Numbered from the stretch's first letter, positions 10,203-22,869 are shown. The stretch is DNA of 64,000 bases from Clitoria ternatea (GCA_037962975.1 CM075671.1:11951001-12015000); one strand, 5' to 3'. The notes: generated by a model from the sequence alone, not told the origin. A program made the numbers and translations.

Positions 10203-13200
10203 TGTGAACACCTATTTTTGTCCGGTGATATATATTAAAATATGAAAAAAGAAAAAAAAAGAAAAAGAAAAAAGAGTTTATTTGTCCTAGAATCCGGAGT
10301 TAATGTTGATTGCATTAACCAGGGTCCTAGCACGGTTTCATGACCGGTGTTACCTCATTAGTTCTAAGCTCGTACAGCCTTAGTGGAGTACGGTATTTTA
10401 CACCTCAGTTTGAAGGGAATCCGAGGTTTTTCAAGTTAAAACTGATGTGTTAATCCGTACTTGAACTTCAAGACACACCGGAGGTACACCTGCAGGAGAT
10501 TCCCCAATGCTTAATATTTAACCGAGGTGAAGAGAAATGTCTATAGTTGACCAATGATTTCAGACCCCGGTTATGACTTACCAGTTCTCGTTGGTGACGC
10601 GGTACAGTGCTTAGAACCCCGTCCAGTCCAGATTGCCACCCCGGATCATATTAAAAAAAATAATATTAAAAATTGCATAGTGACCGTTGGAATAGTAACC
10701 CTTCCTCATCTCTATAAATACCCAATCCCTCTTCATTTCCTACCACACCTCTCATTTCATCAATTCTCTTCATTTCTCTCAAGCAATGGCTGATGGATGC
10801 CGAAACCAAGAGGAAAGAATAAGGGAGGGAAGATGATGTTTTGTGACTACCTTTTTACTCCTTATACTGTGGGTAGTAATTTATATTTATTGGATATTTT
10901 ATTTATTTTCATATATGTAATAAATAATTTATGCTTCCATTTGTATTTTTAAATAAAAGGCCCAAAAAAAAAGAAAAAAAGAAAAAAATCAAAAAATAAT
11001 AATAATAAATAAAAAAGTATAAATGGGCAAAAAAAAGAAAAAAGAAAAAAAAAGAAAAAAAATAATAATAAATGAAAAAAAAACCAAATAATAATAATAA
11101 TAAATAAAAAAATGAAAATAGTAAATAAAAAAAAGGGCCAAAAAAAAGAAATAAAAAAGAAAAAAAAGAAAAAAATGGGCCCAAACTAAAAAAAATCTAA
11201 AAAAAGAAGCCCAAAAAAAAATTCAAAAAAAAAAGAAATGGGCCCAAAAAAAAGCCCAAAAAAAGTTCAAAAAAAACGAAAATTAAAAAAAGAATTAAAA
11301 AAAGAAAAAAGAAAAAGGGTGTTACGGTGGTTTATTAGTGGTGGGCCCCGGTTTGGTTGGATAATTGGAGAAAATTGGAGAAATTGACATGGAATTTGGA
11401 CAAATTGGAAAAGTAAGAAAGTGATGTCTTTTAGGGAGGATCTAATGCCAATTTTCTTCTATAAATAGAAGGTGATATTGAGGCATTTTGGAGGAAGAAG
11501 AGGAAAAAGAGGGGAAAGAGTGTTAAATTTTTGTGAGAATTTTTAGAAGTTTTGGTTTTCAAAAATTACTTTGTGTAATCCTAGTTAGGAAAATGAGTGT
11601 ACCACTCTTGTTTGTCTTAGTATGTGAGTTTTTGTGAGCTAAAATACTGTCCAAGTGTTGTAACCGGTATCCAAATACCTTCGAATCAAGTCCAAACAAA
11701 GTCAAAAGCAAAGGAAATCTACTTAAAATTGATTTCCCGACTTCAGTTCTAGTTTTTCTGTAATTGATCTTGTATTTATTTATATTTATTTATTCGTCTT
11801 ATTTAATTGTTATTTATTTTTCTGTACTTTTATTTTTCTTTATTTATATTCAAGCACTTTATTTTCCTGCACTTTATTTTTCTGTAGTTATTTATCTGTT
11901 TATTTATTTTTTATGCATCTCCATCTTTATTTATTTGTTTGTACCTTTATTTTTCTTTATTTATTATTTTTTTACACTTTTATTTCTCTTTATTTACTTT
12001 TTTACACTTTTATTATTGTTAATTTATTTTTCTGTACTTTATTTATCTGCATTTTATATTTCTGCAATTATTAGTTTATTTTTTTTATTATTTTTTTTAC
12101 ATTTTTATCTTTATTTATTTAATTTTATGCCCTTTTATTTTATTTATTTACTTTCCTGCTCATTTATTTTTATTATTTACTTTTCTGCCCCTTTCTTTTC
12201 ATGTATTTACTTTTCTGCCCCTTTATTTTTATTATTTATATTTCTGCCCCTTTATTTTCATGTATTTACTTTCCTGTCTCTTTATTTTTTTATTTACTTT
12301 TCTACCCCTTTATTTTCATGTATTTACTTTTCTACCCTTTTATTTTTGTTATTTACATTTCTGCCCTTTATTTTCATGTATTTACTTTCCTATCCCTTTA
12401 TTTTTGTTATTTACATTTCTGCTTCTTTATTTTTTATTATTTATTTTTCTGCCCCTTTATTTTATGTATTTATTTTTTTGCTCTTTTATTTTTATGTATT
12501 TATTGTTATGTCTATTTATTTTTATTATGTTTTTTTTGAACTTTTATTTATTTTTCTGTACCTTTATTTTATTATTATTATTTATTCTCTGTACTTTTAT
12601 TTTTGGTTATTTATCTTTTTGCCTTTTTATTTATTTATTTATTTTTCTACACTTTCTATTTATTTATTTACGTTTGACCATTTTAATAGTTTATAAATAT
12701 GTATATATATACATAATTATCTATTTTTATTATGGTCATGATTTTCTATTATTTTCTCTTAGTAACTTTTTGATAATTAAGAAAAAATCACTTTCATAAA
12801 AAAAATAAAATAAAAAACTAAAAAAAATCAAGACTAATAAGTAGTGTGTTATTTATTCATTCATTTTTTTTAAATTTAAGATGAGATTAATTTAGATGAG
12901 ACATCTTATTAATCTTATTTTTTCTAAAAGATAATTAAATAATATTCCTTGTCAATTTTGATTAATGAAGTGTATTATATTTCTTTATCTTCATGTTGAT
13001 GTATTTAATTCTATTTTTTTTCCTCTTATCTTTATTTATTTATTTATTTGTTTGTTTTAAACTTTATATTTCTCAATAAAATCAATTTTTTATTAGAAAA
13101 TAAGTAAGACAAGACGTCTTATTGTTTTTTTTAATCTTTTTATTTTTATGGTCTTTTAATCATTTGCTTATTTATTTTTTTTAGAACGAAAAACAACAAA

Positions 13201-13611
13201 CTTAGGAGATGTATTTTATTATTATCTTTGTTTTATTCATATTTATATATGTTTTTTTATTGTGTATATTATTTATGATTGTTTTATGAAGGATGACATA
13301 TTTGATAATCATTTTTGAAATTATGCATGATCAATTTGGGTAACCGTTCTTTTTACGGACAGTGTGGGGTGCTAATACCTTCCCCTCCTGTAATTCGACT
13401 CCCGGACTAAACAGAATCTCATTTTTTTTAAAAAAAAAACCAGTGCTGTTTAAAGATTTTCCTAATATTTTCCTTAATAAATATTAGTGGCGACTCCTTG
13501 AACCCTTTATTTTCTTTAGGCTTCTCAAGAGCCTCATTTCAATACGGTTTCAATTTTCTTTTATTTGTCTTTAACCAGTCCGCGTCGCGCGCCGGGACCT
13601 CGGTCGCGACA
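10203..13611 (+). repeat. 3' LTR of the Ogre element, 3409 bp
   Basis: It begins TGTGAACACC after the polypurine tract and ends GGTCGCGACA. The minus-strand solo LTR at 42026-44719 shares the U3 block with FTTGG-like AATTTGGACAAATT, the TATA region, the GACGTCTTATT motif and the terminal block GGGTGCTAATACCTTCC. Inside are an A-rich tract with AAAAAAG runs (about 10960-11310) and a long TTTATTT tract with TTTCTGCCCCTTTATTTT repeats (about 11764-12700). The long Phe/Leu/Tyr-rich open frames in the latter are low-complexity artefacts. Confidence 0.92.
10711..10720 (+). promoter_or_regulatory. TATA box of the Ogre LTR
   Basis: TCTATAAATACCC lies about 510 bp into the LTR, followed by a pyrimidine-rich CTTCATTTCCTACCACAC that would fit a start site about 30 bp downstream. 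The same arrangement is present in reverse in the solo LTR near 44523-44533. A second TATA-like TCTATAAATAG occurs at 11458-11468 and could be an alternative. Confidence 0.55.
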
Positions 13612-14764
13612 ATAAGCAACAAAGGGTTTTCACAAACCAATACATAATAATATCAATCACAATCATATACACAATCAATTATGAATGCATGAATGTTATG
13701 CAATATCTTCATCATAACTTACCTATATATATGGGCCCTTAAATTTTAATTTGCACTTGGCCAACCAGGAGTTTACACTGTTCCATAAGTCCGGATAATA
13801 ATAATATAAACAACTCAACTGGCATGGAAACACTTAGAGACTAGTCAAATTGAGAAAGTTTTTATTGTGAAAGTACCCGACACTAGGGAGCTACCCCAGG
13901 TCCCCTGAAGCACCCTTTCACACCCTCTCATCCCAAGGCTCGTAATTAAGCCTCCTCTAATGTATCCTCGGTTTCTATAATCCGTCCCCAGACAATATTA
14001 TTTCATTTCACTTTAATGATTCATGATGCATGAACTACTCGCGTATTGAGTTGATTAAGGCTTTTAGAAACTCAATTATTAAATCCCTTAAAGGTTTACA
14101 ATATCATTTCAATAAACTGTACATTTTCTCAATTCTCTGAATTTCTGTCCCACAGAAATAAATTTGGTACAGTTTTCAAATCTCACTGAAATTGAGTTTC
14201 TAAGCCTTAAATATCTAAAAACTTTCTCATATAAAACTTTACATAATCTTTCTCAAATTAAATCTTAACAAAATCAAATTTAGGAATCTCAATTATTTCC
14301 AAATATCTTTAGTTATTAAGTTGGAAAAAATAAAATAATTTTCTTTTAAAAATTTTATTTTATTAAAAGAGAATAATTATTAACCAAAAATACTTAACAT
14401 TATAAAATTTTTCTTTAACTCAAGATAAATTCTCCTAAAATGTTTTCTTTCTAAAATAAATACTAATTTTTTATTCTAAATATTAAAAATAAAGTTAATA
14501 AAAATAATTTCTAAGAAGGAATAAAAGATAATAAAATTTAAAGAGTAAGGTAAGAAATTCTTACTGAATTTTAGCTTTCCGTCATGCTCGCTATATGCTC
14601 AAACTCCATATTACAATATCATTTCAAAATCAAGCAATATCAATCATAACTAAATATCATCAATCAATCAATCATAATCAAATCATAATCAAATCAATTA
14701 AATATCATTAATACATACATAATACAAAATTTAATGATTATTAATATAGTCAATTTGAGTCATT

Positions 14765-14930
14765 TTGGTCAATTCCTCGCATAGGTATATGTAAGTCCAT
14801 ATAATCCAGTCCTTGCATAGGTATAGTTCAGTCCGTATGGGTCATAATGGTCCAAGTCCTTGCATAGGTATAGTCCAGTCCATATAGGTCATAATGGTTT
14901 AAGTCCTTGCATAGGTATGTTAGAGTTAGT
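14765..14930. repeat. Short tandem repeat, about 55-65 bp units
   Basis: TCCTTGCATAGGTATAGTCC, with a following GTCCATATAGGTCATAATGG block, recurs three to four times with small changes. It lies within the LTR-like block. Confidence 0.75.
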
Positions 14931-15199
14931 TAAACCGGATATTTAATTTAAAATTTATTAAAATTGTTAAGTTAAAAAGTTAATATTTTAAAATAATAAT
15001 ATTATTAAATTTAAAAGGAGTAGGGGACTCCTCCCATTATTCTTATGTCTTTTCATATTATACTCTTATCTCACTCCCCCTTACCTTGAATTGTTACCCA
15101 AAATGGATTTGCTTTGCGCCTCCGATTTCTAGAAATATTAATACCAATCTTATTTCAGTATAAGCATAAGACGAAGATTAAGATTACTACTTAAAACAG

Positions 15200-15430
15200 A
15201 AATGATAAATTTTGAATAGTGAATAGTGAATAATGAATAGTAAATCGTGAATAGTAACAGTAAATAGTAAAACGTGAATAGTAACAGTAAATAGTAAAAC
15301 ATGAATAGTAACAGAAAATAGTAAATCGTGAATAGTAACGGTAAATAGTAATTTACTATTTGAATAGTAATTTACTATTGAAATAGTAATTTACTATTGA
15401 AATAGTGTTTACTATGCAGAATAGTAACTT
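15200..15430. repeat. GAATAGTAA short-motif repeat
   Basis: GTGAATAGTAACAGTAAATA and shorter variants (AATAGTAA, AATAGTGA, AATAGTAATTTACTATT) recur more than a dozen times. Some copies are inverted (TTACTATT), so the tract can fold. Confidence 0.8.
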
Positions 15431-16267
15431 AAAATAATATTATTTCCAGTATAATAACAGATTTCTAAAAACGATATAAAAATAACCCAAAAAATATAAA
15501 AGAGAAGTATTCTTACCTTAGGATTTTGGCAGAACCTTCTCTCCAAAAACTTTTCTTCTCTCTCTCACTTCCACCACTATCTCACTAGCACTACTGTATT
15601 AAGAAAACTTAATCTGAAATTGTGAATTCTAAAGAAGAAATCCTTCGATATTTATAGGAAAAAATTTACTATGCATTCCATTATTTTAATATAAAAGTAC
15701 TATGTATTTTTGAATTTTTTATTCCAGGTTACTGTGCATTTTTTGAAATTTCATACATGCACAGTGATTTGCATAGTAATTGTCGGTAAAATTATTAAGT
15801 CAAATAGTAATCCTTCACTCGGTATATTTTAAATATTCAAAATGAGTCCTTTTTGAAATTTAGCGATATTATATCAGTCCTCACTAATTTTATAATAAGA
15901 AATATAAAGCTGAAATTTTAAAAATCTAAAATTTTCTGTTAATAAAAATTTATTGATACGTTTCCAATTTTTTAACGATTGGAAAAAATCAAGATTTTTC
16001 TCAAACCGATAATTTTTAGATAAGTCTACTTGAAACGGATTTTAGAAAATTTTCTTATAATTTAAATTCACTTTCTTATAAATATTTTTAATTTAAGTCA
16101 CTTATATGAATTTAAAATTATTTAAAAAATATTATTTTATTAAAAAAATTCCAAAATTCTAAAAAATTTCAAAAAATCATAAATAATACGTAGGTTAAAA
16201 AGTTCTAAAGAACCATAATTTAATTCTTTCAAAATTTTAATATAAAAATAAAAATAGGGGAGTTACA

Positions 16268-16934
16268 TCGGAGGCCGCCATTGCCACCGAACAAGCTTTG
16301 TCTTCTCCGTTCCTCTGCAACACAGTTTTCCAGCTGCTGTAACTCATGCTCTGTTTTCTTCCAGCTGTTGTTTTCAGCTCTGTAGCTCACATTTCCAGCA
16401 TAGAAGGTGATGGATGTAGAAGATAGGCTTTTCAGTTTTCAAAAGAAAAGAAAAGAGGTAGAAGAAGAAAGAGAAGTTGCTGGATGGTAGGGCTTTTCAG
16501 TTTTTAAAAAGAAAAGAAGGTAAAAGTAGAGACAAAATGATTTTTCAGTTTTTCAAAATAAAAAAAAAACAGAGTAAAAGAAGAGAGAGAAGCTGATAAC
16601 TTTTTTTAATTTTCAATGAGGTGGGTGGAATAATAACTCATTTTCTTGGAATGGGTAAAAGGAATTAATGGACATTCAAATTTCAAACTCATAAAAGGGG
16701 TGTGGTTTTGACTTCTAAAGTTCTCGCAAAAAACAAACTCTATTTAATATTTATTTTAGTTTAAATTAAAACTTTAGTATTTTATATACTAAAATTTTTA
16801 TGTATATATAAGAATATAAGAATTTATATGTATATATAGGAATTTTTAAAATCTTATGATACTATTCTACGATTTACGATTTTTAGGACTCTCTACGATT
16901 CAGTCTAGAATCCCAATTTTAACTACCTTGGTCA
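16268..16934. other. Non-coding stretch with a degenerate ~65 bp repeat
   Basis: GGCTTTTCAGTTTTCAAAAG followed by a purine-rich AGAAAAGAGGTAGAAGAAG segment appears near 16425, 16490 and 16540 with decreasing fidelity. Nothing else is recognisable. Confidence 0.5.
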
Positions 16935-18600
16935 TATCGTTCAGCTTATTATGAATTGTGTCTCAAGTGTGTCATATTCTATTCTTCTGAATGGTTCACT
17001 TCTGGAGTCTTTTGTTCCAAAAATGGGTCAGAGAGATCCTATGTCTCCTTATTTACTTATTTTGTGTGCTGAAGAGTTTTCTAGTTTGCTATATATATGG
17101 AAGAGGAAATGGGTTTTTTACATGGTATGAGAATTGCAAGATCTGCTCCTGTTATTAGTCATCTTTTCTTTGTAGATAATAGTCTTCTTTTTAGGAATGC
17201 AACTGTTTCTAAAGCTAAGAGTGTTTTGAATGTCTTCAGAAGTTACCTAAAAGCAAGTTATTTCCCTAAAAAATTCAAAATTAGGCTATCAGCCTAGTTA
17301 TGTATTGATGAGTTTGTGGAATGCAAAGGATGTTTTATTAGAGGTGCAATGGAGAATTGGTTCAAGGACTTCTATCCATATTTGGGAGGACAATTGGATT
17401 TCAGGTAACGGTCAAGGGAAGCCTATTTCTATACCAATGTTAGAGGAAGATGTCCACTTTATTGTTGATCTTATATTGTCTAATATTAGGCAATGGAATC
17501 ATGATTTGGTTGATACTATTTTTCATCTGTTGGATGCAGAAAAAATAAAGAGCATATCTCTTAGTTGGTTCCAATCAGATGGTGTTGTCTTGGCCCCATG
17601 AAGTGAATGGTGAGTATTCTGCTTATAATGCTTATGAGTTTGTTCAAGCTCTCAGAATTGCCAATATGGCTACATCATCATTAAGTACTTTTGATGCAAA
17701 AAAAGTGTGGAACATAAATTACCCACCCAAGGTAAAACATTTTATGTACAAACTGATGAATAATGTGTTACCTTGCAAAAATAATTTGAGGAGTCATGGA
17801 GTTGATTTTGGGTATTGGGTGTGATTTATGTGGCTAAAATGTGGATGAGTCTCAAAATCATATTTTTATTTATTGTCCTTGGTCTTTGGATTGCTGGAAT
17901 TTGTCTCATGTTCAAGTGTCTGTTACTATCAAATGGATGTGATTGATTGGATTTCAATGCTTATGAATGATTCCTCAAACAAAGAGTTGGAACAAGTGGT
18001 GATGATTTGTTACATTATATGGTTAGCTCGTAGCTCTTGTTTTTCAGCAAAAGATCCCTATTGCAGATGAGGTGGTACATTCTAGTTTAAGTTTGCTTCA
18101 AGAGTGGCATGAATCTAGGAAATTTGAGCATGCTAAAGCTGGAAATAATTCAAAGGTTTGGACTCCTATTCATAATCTTTTGAAACTTAATATTGATACT
18201 GGGTGGACAGGTTCAAATGGTACAGGTTTTGGTTTAGTACTTCGAGACTCTCGGGGGAGCTTTTTATTATATGCAAGAGACAATGAATTCTTTGATGGTT
18301 GAATGTTTGTCTTTGAGGTGGGCTTTAAATGTTCTTGAGCAGTGGGATGTGGAACGTCTTGTGGTGGCAACTAATTCCCTTATGTTATTGCAAGCTTTGA
18401 AGGATCATATTGATTGCTTAATGGTTTTGAGTTGATAGATTTTATTTTTAATAGAAGAGATTGTAATAGGGTAGCTCATACTTTGGCTAGCAAAGTTTTT
18501 GATTATCCAAATATAGTTTGGATAGAGGAACCACCGGATTTTATCTCTTTGTATATTGCAGCTGATGTTGTCTTATTTTCTGAATGAAGTTTTTATCTTG
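16935..18600 (+). pseudogene. LINE (L1-type) remnant: reverse transcriptase end, zf-RVT, RNase H
   Basis: From about 16952 the reading is NCVSSVSYSILLNGS, then GQRDPMSPYLLILCAEE and HLFFVDNSLLFRNAT, the C-terminal palm of plant LINE reverse transcriptases. The usual A-D-D is V-D-N here, so the catalytic site is lost. Next come the zf-RVT block (GSRTSIHIWEDNWISG; INYPPKVKHFMYKLMNNVLP) at 17320-17820 and an RNase H block (LKLNIDTGWTGSNGTGFGLVLRDS; later CNRVAHTLASKVFD) at about 18180-18580. Many stops and frameshifts break it. The 5' end is missing, as usual for LINE copies. Confidence 0.85.
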
Positions 18601-19280
18601 ATGTAAAAAAAATTACTTTTCTGTTCAGCTACTTTTTCTACCTATCATTGTAGAGATTATCAATCGCTTCGTTTACTTCAATTGATTATTATCATAAACA
18701 CAATGATAAAAAATCATAAAATGGATTTTATTCAAAAACATTTTTATAATTGAGTATGTTTTCAATTCAGGGGGAGGGGGAGCACTCCAATAATTAGTGG
18801 ACCATACGCGATTCCTATTATTAATTGTCTTATATGTTTATATTTTAATGGTTAAATATCATTAGTTAACAAATTTCAGTTTTTATCCTTATAAACTTTT
18901 TCCTATACTTTATGTTCTTACTGATTCTAATATTTCAAAAAATAGTACGTCACAGGTCATTATTAACTACTATTATTTTTATAGATATTCATAATTATTA
19001 TATTGAAATAGAAAATATTCAATTGTTACTACAAATACGTAATTTCACTATTCATGTCATCATTTAGAAGGAAAAATAGGTAGATGGACCAATTATCTTA
19101 ACAAATCAAATAGTTTAAGACCAAAATCATGCAATTAAAAATTGAGGGACTAAATGTTAATAAATCAACTAGTTTGGGACAAAAATCACAAATTTAAAAG
19201 TTGTGAGATTAAAAAGTTAAATATTTATCAAAGTTGAGAGAAAAAGTATGATTAAACATTGTAATTAAAATACTCATGTT
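18601..19280. other. AT-rich non-coding spacer
   Basis: No coding, RNA or repeat structure was recognised beyond a GGGGGAGGGGGAG run near 18770. Confidence 0.5.
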
Positions 19281-19288
19281 TCGATATA

Positions 19289-19763
19289 TAGGGATGTCAA
19301 TGGGGCGGGGCGGGTGCGGGTAGTATATTACCGCTATCCGTATCCACGGGTTTTAGGGGGGTAACGGGTATTCGTGGGTCGGGTAGCGGGTACCCATAGG
19401 TATTTATGAATATTTTTTTATTTTTATAAAATAATAATAAAGAATAAAATATGGTATAATGTACTAAACATAATATTATTTTAGTAAAATATAATTCAAA
19501 TTAATATTGTATTATACATTACAACTTTATAAATTAAAAGTTTTTTCATTGAAAAATATTAAATTTTATTTATATCATTATAAAATAATAAAAAATACTT
19601 AGATATTTAAATATATTTAATAAAAAATAAATATTAATAATTAAATGGGTACCCGCGGGACGGGTAGTGTGATACCGCTACCCATCCGTTTAGTAAATAT
19701 GCGGGTATCCATTAAGGGTAATCCGCGGATTACCCGCGGGCGCAGGTTTTTTTGCCATCCCTA
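19289..19763. mobile_element. Non-autonomous hAT-like element, 475 bp
   Basis: The ends are TAGGGATGTCAA and its imperfect inverse TTTGCCATCCCTA. They are flanked by 8-bp direct repeats, TCGATATA at 19281-19288 and TCGATGTA at 19764-19771 (7 of 8 match). Inside, GC-rich arms full of CGGGTA(C/T)CCGC-type motifs surround an AT-rich core. There is no coding sequence. An 8-bp duplication is the hallmark of hAT transposition. Related copies occur at 48853-49382 (ends) and 50987-54276 (core). Confidence 0.8.
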
Positions 19764-19929
19764 TCGATGTACCATTCATTTTAGAAAGCAAATTAACAAG
19801 AACACAATGGGTACTCCAACCCGTATACAAAATAGGGTAAATTTATACTAAGAGACTCGTACAAAATATAAGATTAGCAAACCAGAGTAATAAAAACAAA
19901 AATAAAGAAAACTTTTTGGTAATTCCATC

Positions 19930-20510
19930 TCCATGCTCATAGTGTAATGTTATCTTTTTTTTTGGTAAATAGTTTAATGTTATCTAAAATCTCCTTTATA
20001 TGAAGTTGTGCACATATAGAAATAATAGCATTTCTGTATTTTTTTTGGTCAACAATAATAGCATTTCTATGAACCCATATTGACCACACCACCACCGAGG
20101 CCCATATAGACGCCAACCACTTTCTTTTTTGGGGATCGAACATTGGACTACTTTTCTCCAATAAGACCCCTGCAAGTTGTCATTTCGACACAACACATAA
20201 CCCAGGCATCTAGATATCAAAAATAAAAGAGCAATTAAAGAAAAAGGTGATTAATATCTTCAATTACCAAGTTACAAAAACAACACTTCATATCTATCAA
20301 GTTCATATCATGCCAATCAAAATCCCCAGTTATAAAGTCAACGAAAATACAAATTTGCATTGGATAAGTGGGAATAGCCAATAACATAGATTGAGCCAGA
20401 CTAGACCCACCAGCTTTATTCAATGAATCTCTCTTCCACCCAGCAAGTCTGAAATTCAACTTTGCAAGGATAGAAGCACAATCATATAGCAAACCTGTAC
20501 AGAAAGGATC
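19930..20510 (-). pseudogene. LINE fragment, C-terminal RT/zf-RVT region
   Basis: On the minus strand, ILAKLNFRLAGWKRDSLNKAGG followed by LAQSMLLAIPTYPMQI is typical of the region after the plant LINE reverse transcriptase. CCFCNLVIEDINHLFL resembles the zf-RVT end, and WLASIWASVVVWSIWVHRNA resembles the segment that follows. The copy is short, frame-broken and lacks the catalytic core. Confidence 0.75.
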
Positions 20511-20549
20511 CGTGTAAATTTTAAAAATTTAGATTTTCAAGTATTAAAT

Positions 20550-20830
20550 TGTTAGCTTACATGAACAATCAAGAATAGCTTCAGAATTGCTAGAGGAACA
20601 AGAAAGTTTACACTAAGGAGAAATGACAATTTTTCATTAATCATTAGGGTTCTTCAGCAACAATAAAAAGGTTCTACTAAGCCATAAAGATGGGCTCAGC
20701 CCAAACAATAACTCAGAATTAAAATTAAAATTAAAAATAAATATCTATTCAAAAATAATCTTGCATTCAAATAGGTAGTTTAGTAACTCCTTTTGATCTT
20801 CTTTGGCCCATTTCAGTGTTGGGCCTATCA
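20550..20830 (-). repeat. 3' LTR of the minus-strand Ty3 element
   Basis: It is 281 bp long and differs from 26814-27094 at only a dozen or so positions by eye, mostly C/T and G/A changes. Confidence 0.92.
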
Positions 20831-21975
20831 CTACTCCTTGGGTCCAGAGAAACCTTGTCCTCAAGGTTGGAGGAGCTTCTCGAATTAGGTGACATGGCGG
20901 TGGATATGAGTGGCTGGGCAGAGAAGGCACGAATCAAGGCTTGATCTGACGGTGGGGAAGAGTCTAAGGAACTTTTGCTCTCATCCAACAACAGAGGTGG
21001 AACCCGTGTGAGAAGCTTGGAACGTGCAGGTGCCTTGGGACCCATAAGCGTGATTGGCGGAGTGCTGTTGGGGACAATCACGCGTGGAGCAACGTGTGTC
21101 CCTTGGATGGCTTCCGAATTTTGAATGGGTGGTGGGGATTGATCTCGAAAATTCACAAGATCAGAAATGGTGGAGTGAGGAGAGATAGAGTTGATGCCTG
21201 GAATCCCGTGATTGGAAGTGATTGCATGGTCATTAAGGGGGGTTGGAGTAAAAAACGAGCCTGGTTGCTTTTGTTGGACAGATTCATTGTGCCTTCGATT
21301 CTTAACAGAGAAAGAAGGGTTTTGAACAAGAACAGAGGGGGCGGGGGAACCAGATATCTATGGTAAGGGAGTGAATACTGAGATGGGTCAGGGCCGTAAT
21401 AAGGACGGAGGAGGGACACATGAAACACTGGGTGGATGCGAGATTCAGGGGGAAGCTCCAGTTCATATGCCACTGGTCCAATGGAGCGGAGGATGCGAAA
21501 AGGCCCATAGTACCTTTTACCGAGTTTCTGAGATGGGCGACGAACCAGGGACTACTGACGGTAAGGTTGAAGTTTTAAGAGGGCCAGATCACCAGTGTTG
21601 AATGTAAGGTTGCGTCTTTTTTTATTTGCTTGTGCAGTCATACGTTGCTGTGTTATCTTGGCGGTCTGTTTCAGGCGATCAAGTATTTGTGACCTTTCTT
21701 GCAGGGATAGATTTATGGATTGCATAGTTGTTGACCTAGGAAGGTAGTGGAGAACGTTAGGAGGATGGCGACCATATAATGCAAGAAATGGAGTCATGCC
21801 GATGGCTGAATGGTGAGTGGTGTTGTGCCAATATTCTGCCAAGTGTAGGTAACGGTACCATTGGCAGGAATGATCACTAGTGAAGCAATGCAAGTATACT
21901 TCCAAGCACCTATTAGTGACTTTCGTTTGGCCGTCAGTTTCGGGATGATAGGCAGAGCTATATTTAAGAGAGGTG
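20831..21975 (-). pseudogene. Integrase C-terminal part and tail of the minus-strand Ty3 element
   Basis: After the insertion the reading is FTSLKYSSAYHPETDGQTKVTN, whose Glu position is T-D-G-Q-T-K-V rather than T-E, so the third catalytic residue needs checking. HLAEYWHNTTHHSAIGMTPFLALYGR and VAYELELPPESRIHPVFHVSLLRPY follow. The last part (NLEDKVSLDPRSS near 20860) resembles the usual end of such polyproteins, but no clear chromodomain is visible. Stops near 21551 and 21153 break the frame. Confidence 0.8.
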
Positions 21976-22869
21976 AACTGGTCTGGACCGGGGTCTACGA
22001 TCCGGTGTAGGACCAGCCACAAAAGTATATATATTTTATTGTTTATACACCGGTACAGTGGGTATCCAGTATTGTAATCAGGCCTCTCAGTGGGAGAAAC
22101 CGGTCTCGTTGTCCTGGAGATCCTTCACACCAGAGTTTCGCGTTGGAGTGGGCGAAAGGTGGTGTCACCTGCGAAGATTCTCCGACGCTCAAGTTAGAAG
22201 AGTGTGTAAGAACTCAATGAATACTCAAGCAATGCAATCGTAAGATGTGAGTTAGAACAACGTAACCTTGCATGTGTATTGGAATATGTTATTTATAATT
22301 GAGCGTGGAAAATAAATCGTTGGGTGCCAGTGGGCCCATAGGTTCTGATTCCGTGTATAAAGTGTCAATCAGAGTGGCTCAGTATTCAAAGTATGCCAGG
22401 GGGTAGGTCAATTTTTAGTGTACGATTCTGACATAGGGATGGAGGATAATCACCTTTTCCGTAAATTACGCCTGTGATTGTACCTAATCCTTTCAGTGAA
22501 TGAAAGAGACATATTCTGCTGTACAGAATATCTATCTCGTTAAGTAGTGGCTCCTTTTATCTCATTATGACACTAAGGCAAACAGTTTTAGGTGATGGAT
22601 GAATGAGATTAGATAAAGTATTCGGTGTCTCAGACGTTACTTCGGATGACCGGTGTAGGAGAGACTTGCATCACATATTTGTAGACCGGATCATTATCCT
22701 ATGATACCGGTTGACCTCTAGGACGGCTAAGATGACTTCTTAACCTTAGAGCCGGTATCCAGACCGGATATATATTGAGCTGTCCGGATCATTATCTTGT
22801 GATAACGGTTGAACTATAGGACGGCTAAGATGACCTCTTAACCTTAGGGCCGGTATCCAGACCGGATCA
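21976..22869. mobile_element. 894 bp unclassified DNA-transposon-like insertion in integrase
   Basis: The host frame resumes exactly if 21976-22869 plus one copy of AGAGGTG is removed. AGAGGTG occurs at 21969-21975 and 22870-22876, giving a 7-bp target duplication. The ends hold short inverted matches around GGTCTGGA / TCCAGACC. The right end has a ~98 bp sub-terminal repeat, two units from 22686 and 22784, containing GGACGGCTAAGATGAC and GCCGGTATCCAGACCGGAT. It has no transposase. It is less AT-rich than its surroundings. Superfamily unknown. Confidence 0.7.

Larger units (their letters stand above)
1..13611 (+). mobile_element. Ogre/Tat-lineage Ty3 LTR retrotransposon, 5' end outside window
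   Basis: The order is ORF1, gag, protease, intron-like gap, reverse transcriptase, RNase H, a second RNase H, integrase, 3' UTR tandem repeats, polypurine tract and LTR. An extra ORF before gag, a spliceable gap between protease and reverse transcriptase, a second RNase H and very long LTRs are the known marks of the Tat/Ogre lineage. The element ends at 13611 with GCGACA; the next five bases are ATAAG, but the matching target duplication and 5' LTR are off the window. ORF1 and gag are broken by stops and frameshifts while pol is open throughout. Lineage is confident; the name Ogre rather than another Tat clade is an inference from the intron and ORF1. Confidence 0.92.
13612..16267 (-). mobile_element. 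LTR-like block of a TGTAAC-type retrotransposon, probably interrupted by the Ogre
   Basis: On the minus strand the block starts TGTAACTCCCC at 16267, the terminal style also seen at 41649 and 53958. It has a TATA-like CCTATAAATATCG near 15648-15658 on the minus strand and no coding sequence, as expected for an LTR. The left edge coincides with the Ogre LTR end, so the Ogre may have inserted into it, with the rest lying to the left of the window. The family (chromovirus-like) is a guess from the termini. Confidence 0.45.

Noticed and set aside
11764..12799. Long Phe/Leu/Tyr open frames (up to 310 residues)
   Set aside because: They translate the TTTATTT low-complexity tract of the LTR in all three frames; no protein-like composition.
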